Part shown: in pieces, positions 10,078-21,706 of the stretch
Layout: each line of letters opens with the position of its first letter
Position numbering within the stretch: the stretch's first letter is position 1
Source of the DNA: Sycobia sp. Sy_11
Taxonomy: Eukaryota; Arthropoda; Insecta; Hymenoptera; Epichrysomallidae
Length of the DNA: 64,000 nucleotides
NCBI GenBank assembly: GCA_018907035.1
Contig: JACCIC010000052.1
Coordinates: 992,001-1,056,000 of the forward strand
Direction of reading: 5' to 3'
The notes under the pieces: model-generated
The model's input: only the letters and a program-made list of their open reading frames with translations
Databases searched by the model: none
Told to the model about the DNA's origin: nothing
Made by a program: the position numbers and the translations under genes

Positions 10078-13000
10078 ATAATTTCTGCTGCCGAAACCCG
10101 GGAACTAAGTTTCCGGAAAGCTGGGAAGTTTAATAAAGTTAAATAATTGTGACAATTAATTAAATTTTTTTGTTCAATCTTCCGCAATGTCGTCGAGGAA
10201 AACACGTGCGGCTACTGCCGCCTCTAGTGCCGCAGGTTCTTCAACTACAACGAGGTCTAAGCTGACGAAAACTGTTTCTGCAGGAGCAAAAACATCGTTT
10301 GGTAATCGTGCTAAAGTAGTACGAGGACCAAGAGACGTCGCCAGGGCTACTTCCACTCCTGGGCCACGATAACCCTTGGCATCCGTACAACTTCAGGACG
10401 ATGGTGATGAGCAGCTTCGAGCGCAGACGACTGAGCATAATGACAATGCTCAACAACTATCATCGCGCTCGATTCTCATCGGTAGCGGAGAAGTTGCAGC
10501 ACCAGTAAGCAGAACAGCAGAACCTGGCCGTGGTGCAGTTCCTGACCGAATAGCAGAAATCAACAGAGATGTGGTGATAGATTAATTATATTTCTGACGT
10601 GAATGATGAAAGGATTCGTCTTACGATTGAACGATATGAAAAATTTTCGGTGATAGCAAATTTATAAAATGAGAGTCCGACTAAACAGCTTTGAATTATG
10701 TCGTATGCAAACCGTCGAGCGCGAGAGCTGACGTTCAGATACATCAGATACAGTGGCGGAATATGAGTTCTGAAAACCAAGGGAGAGCCAACTGTAAGGT
10801 ATGTTTACACTTTGAAGCTCCTCTCGTGAGTCTCGGAATACTATTACAGGACGACTCTCGATCTCTGTGTTTTAGCTGATTTTAGCCTCGTATCTCGTGC
10901 GCCAAAGATTTGTAATACGTTGGAAACGCGGATGAATGTCGTTCAGCGTAGATTTGTTAGTTATCACCTGTCACGTTGCTGATGAAACGCAAGTCCCGGT
11001 GCGTGTCGGGATTCATGGTATATGATTAGCACGAATTACCCTGCATGGCATTTCAGTCATTTATTACAAAAATGCATTTAGATAACTGCGATAAAGTTGC
11101 TTGCCTTGATCGTAAAATTTTTGGGAATATTTTTGTTATTTTCAACATAGTATTTGATACTGGCTCGATGCAAAACGGCGATAAAAATATTAAAGGAAAT
11201 TTATGTGTTTTGTCTAATTTTAGAGAGGATTTCTTAAAGATAAAATAATTGACTAAAATTAAAATGCCTGTAATTTTAATATATCTTTCTTTGAAATAAG
11301 CGTTTAAAAACCAAAGAAATTTTATGGAATGTAGTTTAAAAAAAAACAGTTAAGTAATTCTGCAAATGTTCACAATTGAAAATTCGGACTTTTTGAGATA
11401 ATTAAATACTTTTCCTTTTATATAGTTACGGAAATTAAAAATTTATTAGGCGTATTAATATAATTGCCGCGAATACTATTTTATTATACAAGCTATACAA
11501 ATACACTGCATTATAATAAATATATAATAGAGTGCAAATTTAATAATAATAATTTTACTACTGATAGTGTGAGCATGAGCATTCGCCGTCTCGGCATCGA
11601 ATGGCCGAGAATTACGTAATAAACCACATATATAGTAAATTATTTGATGAAAAATGTAAAAAAAAGGATTCTTTCTAGGAGATATAAATAATTTAAATAA
11701 AACAATAATATTTTCAAATAAATAATGTTTCTGTTATATTTTCATTATATATAACAGAAATATTTTTCTCTGATTTTTCATCCTTGGATATCATAAAATT
11801 CTTATCATATAACTTCCACATATAATTCTTCACGTTAAAACAATCTGATAGCAAATAAATTCTTACGTATAGTTAGCTTTGAGTTTGTAACTTACTAATG
11901 GTAATAAAAAAAAAGAAGATTTGATCGAAAATTACAGTCGCTTGAATTGGAAGGTTATATCGATAGGAACAATAAAACTTCGTGGTATCAATGCTATTTT
12001 GCCCTTTGCAGAAACAAACTTTCTTTAAGCTTTTGAAATAATGTCTTAAAAGAAGTGAATGCACTCGATGTAAAAATAATCATCACGTTCTGTTACATAA
12101 TGAGAATTCTATGCAGAACGAACAACGTTTTGAAATATCTTGAGTAAAAATCAGGGCAAGATTAACTAGGTGTTGGAGATATTTCGCGATACATTATGCC
12201 TGTACGCACCCTGGTAGAAATGCATTCTATTTTTAAGGAATAAACAAGGAATTTTCAAATGAAGATACCTAGTAACAGGGTATCTTTGTTTGGCAGTAAA
12301 TAGGAAAACATGTAACGTTTTTTACGGTCATTCCGTCGATTTATACTTACATTTTTTTTTTTCAAGCTATTTTTTTCGGAAGTTAAGGCCTATAATAGTT
12401 AGTTTCCTATCAATGTATTTTTGGTTATGACTAAATTTTATCTTAAAACAAGGTTAAGCGAAGTATAACATATAATCTAGCTAAAAAAAAAAAAAAAATA
12501 AATAAATAAATAAATAAAAAAAAATTGATATCGTTATTATGCTTGCTTATATAAATTCATTGACTTTAATCATCGTTAATTAATTAATTACTTATAGGTG
12601 TTTATGGGGTTCGTTTCGAAAGTTTTGAAGTGGCTTATAAGTGCGTTGGTTTTGTATACCTTAGACATCTGAATGCATGTACAACGCATTGATGGTAACT
12701 TACACATTCGTATACAATATCTTATACTTAAATGAAGTCATAATCGAGCTTATAGACTAACCAAGATAATATTTACCGCGGGAATTCCAAATCATCAGTT
12801 GTGCCATATGAACTCTTCATAAATTCAAGTTACGAATTATAGTTAGGAACTCAGTGTGATTTTTAATTTAAAAAACTAATTTTATTTTATAAAATGTAAA
12901 AAATTTCAAATGATATTATTTATTTTATATATAAATAGGATAGAATTACTAACTAACAACCAATAATTTAAGCCGGCTGAGACATTAAAGAATAGAATTT

Positions 13001-13615
13001 TTTGATTAATTACTTCATGTGAAATTTTAGATATTAAATAATAAAATGAAAATATTTCCAAAACTAATTTGATACGTATAATTTTTAAGATGATAAAATC
13101 GAACGAAGAGCAGACTTTATTATTATTTTGTAATTTTTTTAAATTATTAGTTTCCGTATCTTATAATTTTCTTTTATTAAATCAACAACATAATGTATAC
13201 TATTATATAAATATTAATTGTTATATAAATTACTCGTCTACTAACCAGAAACAAGGTTCAAAACAACCTAGTTTCTACCTAGTTTTTTAACTAGTTTTTA
13301 AACCTAGTTTCTACCCTTTTCTTAAGTTGATTGACAACGTTCACATTTTGCATTCTAAGATTTATCTTGTTTATAGCCACAATGATTGATTCTATTTTTA
13401 CTACCTAGTTACTACTTTATAGCCTATTAAAAATTGTTAGATTTCTACCAGGGAATACATGGGAAATAATTCGGGTATTTTCATGCGCGGATAAGGAGAT
13501 CCGAATAGCTGAGGTGCATTCTCCGAGGGGGAATTTTTGTGACGTACGCGTAAATTAATAAAGCATTGGGTAAGAGCGAAGTACAAAATAACTAAATTTT
13601 GTACGGGGGGAGAAT
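10078..13615 (+). other. Interior of the non-autonomous LTR element
   Basis: From 10187 an ATG opens a 61-codon Ser/Thr/Ala/Lys-rich frame (SSRKTRAATAASSAAGSS), and related frames continue to about 10800 with stops and shifts (VNDERIRLTIERYEKFSV; SYANRRARELTFRYI). This looks like a decayed gag N-terminus. From about 10900 to 13450 the DNA is AT-rich without any recognisable domain; A-rich simple sequence lies at 12482-12524. At 13268-13318 the words cctagtttctacc and aactagtttt repeat. The loss of pol makes it LARD-like. I do not recognise the filler DNA; it may be captured host sequence. Confidence 0.6.
13605..13614 (+). promoter_or_regulatory. Polypurine tract
   Basis: The run ggggggagaa ends two bases before the 3' LTR (13616). 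In LTR retrotransposons this run primes plus-strand DNA synthesis. It fixes the orientation of the element as +. Confidence 0.8.
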
Positions 13616-14701
13616 TGTTACGAACAGAATCGAAACTAGATGTAAAAATTAGAATTAAGCCTTCAGCGTTTATAATTTTTAGAATAAAGTTTTATTAATC
13701 GATTCCATTCAAGCTATTATTATAATTAGTTCTACGTGAAATGTTTTAATATTGTTTGAATTCAAATTTAAAATAAGATATTTTCTTTATAGCCGATAGT
13801 CATGTTATAGTTTATATTATATGTTTATAGTTTAAGAAAGTAGAAGTACAAAGATAAAATTAATTTATGATTTGATTTTTGGAATTATTTAATCTGATAC
13901 ATATCAAAATAATGCGTAATAGTTTTTAAGAAATTTTATAATATTGCGTTGCCATTATATACATACATAGGTTTAGTATTTCTTTTGTAACTCAATATAG
14001 TTATAAATTATATTGCGAGAAATGTTTACTTTTAAGATGGGAAGTAATGTAAATAAAAGATTGATTAATATTGTATTTGCGGGAGAATATATGAGTAAGA
14101 AATGTTATGCGATCTCCTCGGACAAAACGGCGCCGCACGAATTATAAAAACTGTTTATAAATGATATGTAAGTACACACGAGATATTGAATAATGCTTAA
14201 CGAAATCATCGGTTGGCGATTTGAAATCTTATTTTATAAGATATAATTTGAATTGTTGAATTGGACTCAATGTATTAATTTAATTGTGTTTGAATTGAAA
14301 TTAATTAATTATTGAAGTCAGGATCGGGAGCAAACCTTCGTTAAAGGCCACAAACTGTATACAACTAAGGTATACGCTTGATCCGTACCATGACGGGTAA
14401 AACCGAAGATTTTCCTGAAAACTGACTTCTATATGATTTACAAATAAAGTGATCAAATATTAGTCGGAGGAAAATCTTGAGATTTTACGAAAGAGGTTTG
14501 GAAGGTGTCAGATTACCACCTCGGGTTCTCCGACCGTCCGGCTGCACGAAGTGTTTAGGCTGCGATCGACGAATGGGGCTTATCGCCCGAAATTTGACCC
14601 GCGATAAGAAGAAAGTCTATAAAGGGCGCTGTTTGAGCGTAGAAGGCATTATTCGTATCTCGTCTGTACGCTAAGGTGATTGCTATTTGTATTTTACTTT
14701 C

Positions 14702-14758
<57 letters not shown>

Positions 14759-14826
14759 TCAATTTAATTAAAAACTGTTTTTTAAACCTTTATTGTTTTT
14801 AAACCTCCCAGCAGTAGTATATTACA
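13616..14826 (+). repeat. 3' LTR
   Basis: Nearly the same as the 5' LTR. It contains an (AT)n run at 14703-14753 and is followed by the GGTGAG duplication. The near-identity implies insertion long after the decay of family B and of the mitochondrial copies around it. Confidence 0.92.
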
Positions 14827-14832
14827 GGTGAG

Positions 14833-15199
14833 AGTGACCAAAACCAACACTGCGGAACAGCGTGCTACCATCGTAGTGTTGGAGGAAGTTGCTGCCACGC
14901 AGCTATTGAAGATCAGGTTTTTGCGAGTGGGCCGAGTGAATTTTTCAGTACGCTGCGGCGAAATATTGACGAGGTGCTACAGGTGCCTAGGCTATGGCCA
15001 CCGGAGCCATTGCTGTAAAGGCCCTGACCGTAGCGCCTATTGTTATCGTTGCGGACAGAGAGAGCACAAGGTCGCGGCTTGCACCGCCGAACCTGAATGT
15101 TTTCTCTGCAAAGGTGAAGCGAAATCGGAGGGACGCCGGTACGTTGCCGGTTCCGGCGCCTGTCCGACTTTTCGCGAGGATATCTTAAAAAAAGGCTAA
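14833..15199 (+). pseudogene. Family B ORF1, 3' part with zinc knuckles
   Basis: The frame continues directly from 8861 after the target-site duplication: VRVTKTNTAEQRATIVVLEE, then three cysteine-rich knuckles (CYRCLGYGHRSHCC, CYRCGQREHKVAAC and CFLCKGEAKS), then GACPTFRE. CCHC knuckles like these end the ORF1 of R1-clade elements and bind the RNA template. The stop is at 15197-15199. ORF2 begins immediately after, at the ATG in 15200. Confidence 0.85.
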
Positions 15200-16038
15200 A
15201 TGGTCATAATTCTGCAAGGGAATATAAATCGCAGCAGGGCAGCTGATCACCTCCTTATCTGTCTTTGCCACTATACTGATGCTGATATATTAATTGTCAG
15301 TGATCAATATCGGAACAGAGAAGGAGTAGGTTGGTTCACCGATAACTTTGGAACGACAGCTGTTTGGATTACTGAGCTACGAAAAACAGGAGGCTCATGG
15401 ATCTGGAAGATACCGTCAGAGAAATGAAAGGTAAGCTGGTGATGGCAGGTGACTTTAATGCAAGGGGCCTAGAATGGGGCATGACGGCGCCCGACTCCAG
15501 GGGTCGAAGAGTCATTGAACTAGTGTTCAGACTAGGTCTAATAGTTCTAAGCACTGGCAATACTTCGACCTTTAGGAAACCGGACTATGCCGAAACTATA
15601 CCTGATATGACCTTTGCGACTGAACGTCTGCCCTCTCGAATCCAGAACTGGCAAGTGATCGAGGACTACACAGTCAGCCATCACCAGTACATCACATTCC
15701 GCGTATGTGATGGAACGCCAGGATTCACTAGACACAATTCGCTAGGGTCCCCTAGATGGAACATTGCAGGGATAAATAGAGAGAAATTCTCACAGGCCAT
15801 TGAACGCGGTCAGCAAAGCCTTGTTAGGATTCCAAATGGCTCATCGACAATTAAGCAAGCCAAGGAGTTGACTAGCGCCACAATGCGCATTTTACGCTGG
15901 GCTTGCGAAGAGTCAATGCCGTGCAAAGCGGTTGGTGGGAAAAGACGTTCTGTTTACTGGTGGACGGCTGAGATAGCTGATATGAGGCGTAGGTGTTTAA
16001 ATTTACAACGAATATCACAGAGAACTCGTAAACACTGA
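15200..16038 (+). pseudogene. Family B ORF2: AP-endonuclease domain
   Basis: Starting MVIILQGNINRSRAADHL, the usual R1-type beginning (LQ.N.NRS..A...L), it reads through DILIVSDQY. The catalytic box is KLVMAGDFNARGLEWG (15429-15480), then RKPDYAETIPDMTFAT and the SHHQY box, where SDH would be expected. One frame change near 15395 separates the first 65 codons from the rest, and a TGA ends the frame at 16038. The domain makes the first nick in target DNA. It is broken and lacks the usual SDH aspartate. Confidence 0.85.
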
Positions 16039-16050
16039 GATGACATCACT

Positions 16051-17627
16051 TTGAGGAGGGCTGAATACAAGCTATCCCAGAAAGCTCTTCGACGAGCGAT
16101 TGAGGCCAGAAAACGCCGATGCTGGAAGGCGCTGTGTGAGGGCATAGATGGGGATCCATGGGGACTGGGATACAATGTAGCTGCTGGAAAACTGGGAGCT
16201 TATGGAAACATGGGCACCTTGGACTCCGGTACAATGCAGAACATCATAGGTACTCTGTTCCCTACCCACCCTGATAAGTCTGATCCAGCTCCACCGGAAC
16301 GAGAACTGGATATCACTCTTTTCAGCAAGGAGGAGCTCGGTAGAGCCATGAGAACTATGTGCAATAAGAGGGCTCTAGGACTTGACGGAATTCCAGGAGA
16401 GGTGCTGAAAATAGTAGTTGAGGAGCATCCAGAACTTCTTCTGTCGATGTATAATTCGTGCTTAAAGGATGATTTATTTTATTCTAGCTGGAAGGTGGCG
16501 AAACTTGTGCTTATCGACAAGGGCAAGGGTCCGCCAGAGGCGCCCTCGTCATATCGACCTTTATGCATGTTAGATACCGCTGGAAAACTGATGGAGCGAC
16601 TATTGAAGCCACGATTCCTCGGAGCTGCTGCTGGCGGCTTAAATGACAGACAGTACAGATTCCGAGGGGGGGGGGAGGCGACGGTGGACACACTCCTCGA
16701 GGTTGTTGATGCGGCGAGGCGCACAGAGAGGGATAATCACTACTCCCGACCTGTTTGCCTTATATACTTCGTATATTAGGTGACTACCTTAAGGATCGAT
16801 ACTTGGTTTATGAGACATTGGACGGTCGGTGAAGGAAAAAACTTATTTGGAAGGTGGCTCAGGGGTCTGTACTTGGAGTGGACATGTCGAACATCTCATA
16901 TGACAGAATACTCCAGATGCAGATGCCTGAGGACACCTTTCTGGTTGGATACGCAGATGATGTAGCAGCTGTCATCATCGCTAGGTATTATGACGCTGCA
17001 CAGATGCTGCTCAATCAGGTGATGCATCGCGTGGAGGGATGGATTGAGAGCAATGGGTCAGAACTGGCGGCGGCGAAAACGGAGATCGCGCTCCTGACTA
17101 AGAAACGTATCCCAAAGATACGCATTATGCAGGTTGGAGACACGACGGTGAGTACCAAAGCAGCCGTAAGGTACCTGGGGGTGACGCTTGATTCCAAGCT
17201 GACCTTCTGGGCCCAAATAAAAAAAGTCGCGGATAGAGCTGCCCGAGTGACAGCGCAACTTGGCAGATTAATGGCGAATATCGGCGGCCCTGTATCCTGC
17301 AACCGGCGTATGCTCATAAAGACAGCTGAATCCATCATGCTGTATGGCGCGGAGGTATGGGCCGATGCACTGATGGTCCAAAAATATAGCAAAAGAATGG
17401 CGGCAGTGCAGCGTAGAGGGGCACTACGCATCGCAAGCTCCTACCGTACGGTCTTCGAGTCGGCGGTGCTGGTAATCGCATGTGTTATTCCCATTGATCT
17501 CCAAGCACAAGAAAAGAAAGTTGTCCATCAGGATAAACATATTCTCAGTAGAATACAGACAGCTGCGCGGGCCAGAGCTACCACGATGACCGAATGGCAG
17601 AAGCGCTTGAAGAGACGGCTCAACTGA
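16051..17627 (+). pseudogene. Family B ORF2: reverse transcriptase
   Basis: The N-terminal part (to 16779) has the RT0-RT2 region: KEELGRAMRTMCNKRALGLDG, SSWKVAKLVLIDKGKGPP and SSYRPLCMLDTAGKLMER. A deletion of roughly 60 codons near 16780-16850 removes the A-box region. The frame resuming at 16854 has AQGSVLG, then LVGYADDVAAVII (catalytic YADD) and VRYLGVTLDSKLTFW. The tail to 17937 is frame-shifted and has lost the clean C2HC finger seen in family A. A G8 run near 16668 marks another break. Inactive. Confidence 0.85.
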
Positions 17628-17937
17628 TCAGTCAGTTAAAGCCATGTTTCCAGAGGTACGACGGATAGGTTAATTACCACCTCACGCAGCTCTTATCGGG
17701 GCACGGTCGGTTTCGATCCTATCTCCACAAGATGGGGAAAGTACCGCTTTTTTTACCGAAACTACACACTTTTTCAGTACGAGGTGTTTCGCCTCGAAAG
17801 GGAGTGCCTCTGGAAAGATATAGGACCATATGGGCCGAAAAATATCATCCGACTGATGCTGGAGAGCCCGGAGAAGTGGTCCAGGATTTGCAATTTTTGC
17901 AAGGCCATCCTGGACCACAAACGAAGGATCGAAGAAT
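17628..17937 (+). other. Family B 3' region
   Basis: Shifted-frame fragments equate to the C-terminal region of R1-type ORF2, for example LSGHGRF near 17693, comparable with LSGHGYF in family A. The sequence then ends at 'gaagaataactc' directly before the mitochondrial ATP8 start. No A-tract and no AATAAA is seen at the end. Confidence 0.5.
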
Positions 17938-18739
17938 AACTCAATACCTCAAATAAAACCAACTATATGAAGATATTGATTTCTATTTATTTTATTTTTA
18001 ACTTTCTAACAATAAGAATTTTTAATATTTTATATTATTTAATTACAAATAAATCTTTCAATTCTTTTTCTACAGAAAATAAATATATTAAAAAATGATA
18101 AATAATTTATTTTCAATTTTTGACCCTTCAACTAGTATATGTTCCTCTTTAAATTGACTAAGAATAATTTATGTTATAATTTTTATACGTATAATTTATT
18201 GGTTCATTCCATCCCGATGAAATTATTTTTTTTAATTAATTTTTAATATTATTATAAATGAGATAATTATATTATTAAAATATAAAGAGAATATTATTAA
18301 TATCATTTATTTAATAAGAATTTTTTTTATTTTATTATTAAATAATTTTATAAGGATATTTTCATATATTTTTACAGCCTTGGCTCATATAAGAGTTAAT
18401 ATATCAATATCAATATTTTTATCATTAAATTGAATAATTTTTGGTTGAAGATTTAAAACCAACCAAATATTTTACCATCTTCTTCCTTAAGGGACACCTA
18501 CAGTTTTAATAAAATTTATAGTTATTATTGGAACTATTAGAAATTTAATCCGACCAGGAACTTTAGCAATTCGATTATCTGCAAATATAATTGCAGGTCA
18601 TTTATTAATAACTTTAATTTCTAAGGTTTTTGTCCTTTATTACAAATACTTCCAATATTATCAATTACATTAATTCAGACAATTTTAGTTACTTTAGAAC
18701 TTAGTGTATCAATTATTCAAGCATATGTATTTATAACAT
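17938..18739 (+). pseudogene. NUMT: ATP8 and ATP6 copies
   Basis: With the invertebrate mitochondrial code 17944 onward reads MPQMKPTMW, the conserved ATP8 start, soon frame-shifted. ATP6 follows at about 18100 with NLFSIFDPS, LAHMSVNMSMSMFLS, GTPTVLMKFMVIIGTISN and [19 protein letters not shown], then a frame change at about 18625, then TLELSVSIIQAYVF. The in-frame stop in YHLLP*GTP and the shifts show a pseudogene. The + strand is the mitochondrial J strand here, opposite to the ND5 copy. The R1 family A copy 2 interrupts ATP6 near its 3' end. Confidence 0.88.
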
Positions 18740-20107
18740 ATTTCTTTTTTTTGCGGAGTCTGTGAATGCTGTTTATGCATCTCCGATGGTTGTTCAGCAA
18801 GAATGGTCCTGAGAAACGGCCACCGGAGTATGTGCGACTCGACAGAAAACCCATGTCTCCTACCTACGCACTAAACACATATCTCCGTGTTGCACCGACA
18901 CCAACCCGGAACTGTTATACACATTACTTCAGCCTGGGCGGCAGTCCTTGCGTGGTCATTTCACGTTCGTATCTTTCATTCCAGATTCTCATGCATACTC
19001 AATATTACATTCACTCTTCACAGAATTTCACTCGTCCAGACATCCATCTGCTCTTTTGCTCTGAAGCACATTCATAACGTATTTTGCGATCAACCGCCAG
19101 CTATCCGCGTCCGTCCTCATAATTTTCGTCACGTTTTCTGGCGTGATCGCTCCTGTCCTCATCTGTAGCTCTAATCGTGGCTCAGTCCAATGTTCGCACA
19201 CAAAAAATGTGTGCCCTGCATCGTCCCAAGCCCATCCGCAGTACTTGCATTCTGAATAGGCGACCCTCTTCATCTTGCAGAGGTACTTACGGAAGTATCC
19301 GTGTCCGGACAGAAATTGGGTAAAGTAGAAGTCCACCTCTCCGTATTTCCTCTGTTTCCACGGGCCGATTTGGGGTATTAGTCTTTTCGTCCACCGTCCT
19401 CTTTCGTCCGTCGTCCACCGTCACGCTCATCAGCAGTCTACGAACGATTTGTTTCGGTTCGTTCGTATTGGCCATCAGTCTACTTAGAGCCTTGGTCTTT
19501 TCTGCTGTCTTTGTCGCCGCGTTTCGGAGGTGGGGTCAGAAGATCAGCTTCGTATTCAAGGTAACGCCAAGGACTTCGCTCCTGGTTTCCAGTCTTTCCG
19601 TCCCTAACGTCATCGGAACCACCGTCTGTATACGTCTGCGAGACAGCAGCAACAACTCAGTCTTTTGCAGCGCGAGCTGCAGTCCGTGATCTGTCATCCA
19701 TTCGTTCACGCATCTCATGACCTGATTCAGCTTTAACTGAATCAAGTGATAGTCGCGTGCGACTATCACGGCTGCCACATCGTCGGCATAGGCAATGAGA
19801 CGCGCGTCCGAGGGCATGTCTAGTCTCAACAAACCTTCGTGTTGTACGTTCCAGAAGTCGGGCCCTAAAATGGAACCCTGCACCACCCCCGCTGTCACGC
19901 GTTTCCATTTCTTTCCGTCCAAAGTATCATACGTCAGTCCTGGGTCTCGTAAGTAGTCCCGTATGATACGAAGCAGGTAGGAGTCAACCTGGAAAGTCAA
20001 CTCCAACGCCCCCAGTATCTCTGTCCATTTTGCAGAGTTAAAGGCGTTACGAACGTCCAGGGTCACCAGCAGAACCAGTGGTCTGATTGCACGACAGCCC
20101 CGTATGT
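18740..20107 (-). mobile_element. R1-clade non-LTR retrotransposon, family A copy 2 (5'-truncated; candidate transduction source)
   Basis: Inserted antisense in ATP6. The 3' end (minus strand) is ...actccgc, A8, gaaat at 18740-18755. A 13-bp target-site duplication gtatttataacat lies at 18727-18739 and 20108-20120. Only the RT and C-terminal parts are present, about 1.37 kb. The flanking ATP6 bases 18667-18744, in antisense, are exactly those carried by family A copy 1 behind its own A-tract. This copy or its progenitor at this locus is therefore the probable source of the transduced transcript; this truncated copy could not itself have encoded a working ORF2. Confidence 0.9.
19028..20066 (-). 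pseudogene. Family A RT and zinc-finger remnant
   Basis: The minus-strand frame 20066-19536 holds TLDVRNAFNSAKWTEILGAL (the RT A box, with Asp), GVVQGSILGPDFWN and LIAYADDVAAVIV (YADD). The second frame, 19336-19028, holds LSGHGYFRKYLCKMKRVA and the finger CKYCGWAWDDAGHTFFVCEHW. A deletion and a shift separate them (19340-19540). The A-box region missing from copy 1 is kept here. Confidence 0.85.
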
Positions 20108-20120
20108 GTATTTATAACAT

Positions 20121-20760
20121 TAATTACCCAAGCATATGTGTTTATAACATTAATTACTTTTTATATGGCAGAATTATAATATGAAAATAAATTTATATCA
20201 ACCCTTTCATCTTGTAACATTAAGACCTTGACCTTTATTAGTTTCTTTGGGATTATTAATAAGATTTTGTAGGTCTTTAAAATTTATTAAAACATTTAAT
20301 ATAATTCCTATTTATTTTAGATTAATAATTTTAATTTTATGTTTATTTCAATGATGACGAGATGTTATTCGTGAAAGTAAGATATAAGGATATCATAATA
20401 AAAAAGTAGTCTTAGGTTTATTATTAAGAGTAATATTTACATACACACAATATTTAGAATATTCTGAAGCTTCATTTTGTATTAATGATTCTTATTTTCG
20501 TAGACTGTTTTTTATATCAACAGGATTCCATGGGTTTCATGTAATTGTTGGAAGAATTTTTTTAACTATTAATTTTATCCGAATATTTAAAGTCTCAATT
20601 TCTAACATTCATCATTTTGGGTTTGAGGCGACAGCTTGATATTGATATTTTGTTGATGTAGTTTGATTATTCTTATACTTATGAGTATATTATTGATTTT
20701 GATATATATAAAATATAAAATATTTAATTTAAAATTAAATAAACTATAATATATAATTTA
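20121..20760 (+). pseudogene. NUMT: ATP6 3' end and COX3 copy with internal deletion
   Basis: An ATP6 tail (TLITFYMAEL) is followed at 20180 by COX3: LYQPFHLVTLSPWPLLVS, QWWRDVIRES, YTQYLEYSEASFCINDSYF, STGFHGFHVIVGSIFL and [20 protein letters not shown]. Between HNKKVVLG and the YTQ box about 65-85 residues of normal COX3 are absent, so roughly 200-250 bp were deleted. At 20128-20157 about 29 bp of the ATP6 target sequence is repeated in tandem. Confident as COX3; clearly not functional. Confidence 0.9.
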
Positions 20761-21107
20761 TTTTATTATTATAATTTTTTTATCTTTAGTTATTTCTATT
20801 TTAATAATAGTAATTAATTTTATATTAAGTAAGAAATTACTTAAAAATCGAGAAAAATCTTCTCTCTTTGAATGTGGTTACGATATTTTTCATATTAATC
20901 GATTACCATTTTCTTTACATTTTATTTAATTAGAATTATTTTTTTAATTTTTGACGTAGAAATTTCAATTATTTTACCAATCATTATATCTAACAATTAT
21001 TCTTTAATGAATGTATATATTAATTTAATATTAATTATTTTAATTTTATTAGTAGGTTTATTCTTAGAATGATATGAAGGGGCCTTAAAATGATTTCAAT
21101 TTAAATA
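20761..21107 (+). pseudogene. NUMT: ND3 copy
   Basis: The conserved ND3 segment SSLFECGYDIFHINRLPFS, then LIFDVEISIILPI, then LVGLFLEWYEGALKWFQF to the stop near 21107. A one-base change near 20928 shifts the frame. The tRNA-Gly normally between COX3 and ND3 would lie at about 20700-20760, but I cannot fold it with confidence. Order and strand (COX3 then ND3) follow normal insect mtDNA. Confidence 0.88.
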
Positions 21108-21175
21108 ATTCTAATTGATAGAGCTTAATTTCGACTTAAGTTGAGGGATTCTCTAATTAATTGAAATTTATTCAA
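21108..21175 (+). pseudogene. NUMT: tRNA-Arg-like sequence
   Basis: The anticodon arm cttaa-tttcgac-ttaag shows a 5-bp stem and a TCG anticodon (Arg), and a T-arm-like gag-ggatt-ctc follows. Its position directly after ND3 suits the insect tRNA cluster. The acceptor stem is weak. Confidence 0.45.
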
Positions 21176-21419
21176 TGATATTATTAACAATAATAAACCT
21201 CTTTTTGGTTTCAATTAAAGCGTATTTTTCTACTTCTAATATAATATATAATATAATATTAATTTATTAATGCTTTTAATCTAATAATTTAATAAACATA
21301 TTAATTTGCAAATTTAAAAATAGTCATATTTAGATTTCTAACAGTAATATCTCTGATAAAAGTAATAAATTGTAAATTTATTTATAAAATAATTTCTTGT
21401 TACTAATTAATTTAATAAA
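21176..21419 (+). pseudogene. NUMT: tRNA-like segments (Cys- and Tyr-like anticodon arms)
   Basis: Two candidate anticodon arms on the + strand: ttaat-ttgcaaa-tttaa near 21308 (GCA, Cys-like, 4 of 5 stem pairs) and aataaattgtaaatttatt near 21366 (GTA, Tyr-like). These would fit the W-C-Y cluster beside ND2, so a mitochondrial breakpoint lies between 21175 and 21300. Full cloverleaves were not verified. Confidence 0.35.
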
Positions 21420-21706
21420 TTAAATATTTGGAATATAAATAATCTACTTCATCTTAATCTTAGATTTAATTTATTTATTGTATATTTATTAAAGAATACA
21501 AATGATTTTATTGTTATGTTTATTATTAAAGATCTTGAATAAATTCATTTAAAAAAAACCCTTTAGTTAATAATGAAAATATAATTAAAATATTGTTAGT
21601 AATTTACTATAATTTAATACTTCTATTACTGCAAATAATTTTATTATAAATCCTCTAAAAATAGATAATCCAATTAAATTAACAAATATTAATATTATAA
21701 TACAAT
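21420..21706 (-). pseudogene. NUMT: ND2 copy, 3' part
   Basis: A minus-strand mitochondrial-code reading gives LMFVNLIGLSIFSGFMMK and following hydrophobic sequence, continuous with the ND2 reading at 26901-27416 if the R1 element between them is removed. Stops occur in it. The right end (21693-21706, tattataatacaat) is the target-site duplication of R1 family A copy 3. Confidence 0.6.

Larger units (their letters stand above)
8868..14826 (+). mobile_element. Non-autonomous LTR retrotransposon (5.96 kb) inserted in family B ORF1
   Basis: Two LTRs of about 1.21 kb (8868-10077 and 13616-14826), both TG...CA, flank a 3.54 kb interior. The LTRs look the same apart from one substitution (9892 vs 14640) and a different (AT)n length, so the insertion is recent. 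The interior has a short gag-like start near 10187, no recognisable protease, reverse transcriptase, RNase H or integrase in any frame, and a polypurine tract (ggggggagaa, 13605-13614) just before the 3' LTR. It must depend on a related autonomous element. Orientation is + from the polypurine tract position. Confidence 0.93.
8093..17937 (+). mobile_element. R1-clade non-LTR retrotransposon, family B, split by an LTR element
   Basis: One R1-type element of about 3.9 kb (after subtracting the 5.96 kb insertion) starts inside ORF1 next to ND5 and ends next to the start of ATP8. It has a gag-like ORF1 with zinc knuckles, then endonuclease, reverse transcriptase and the C-terminal region. It is clearly distinct in sequence from family A. 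I see neither a poly(A) tail at 17937 nor a target-site duplication. The flanking ND5 and ATP8 copies have opposite orientations relative to mtDNA, so the insertion marks or replaces a NUMT breakpoint. Confidence 0.85.

Noticed and set aside
17938..21107. Possibility that the mitochondrial genes are contaminating true mtDNA
   Set aside because: Frameshifts, stops, a 200-bp COX3 deletion, non-mitochondrial order and retrotransposons with target-site duplications show nuclear copies.
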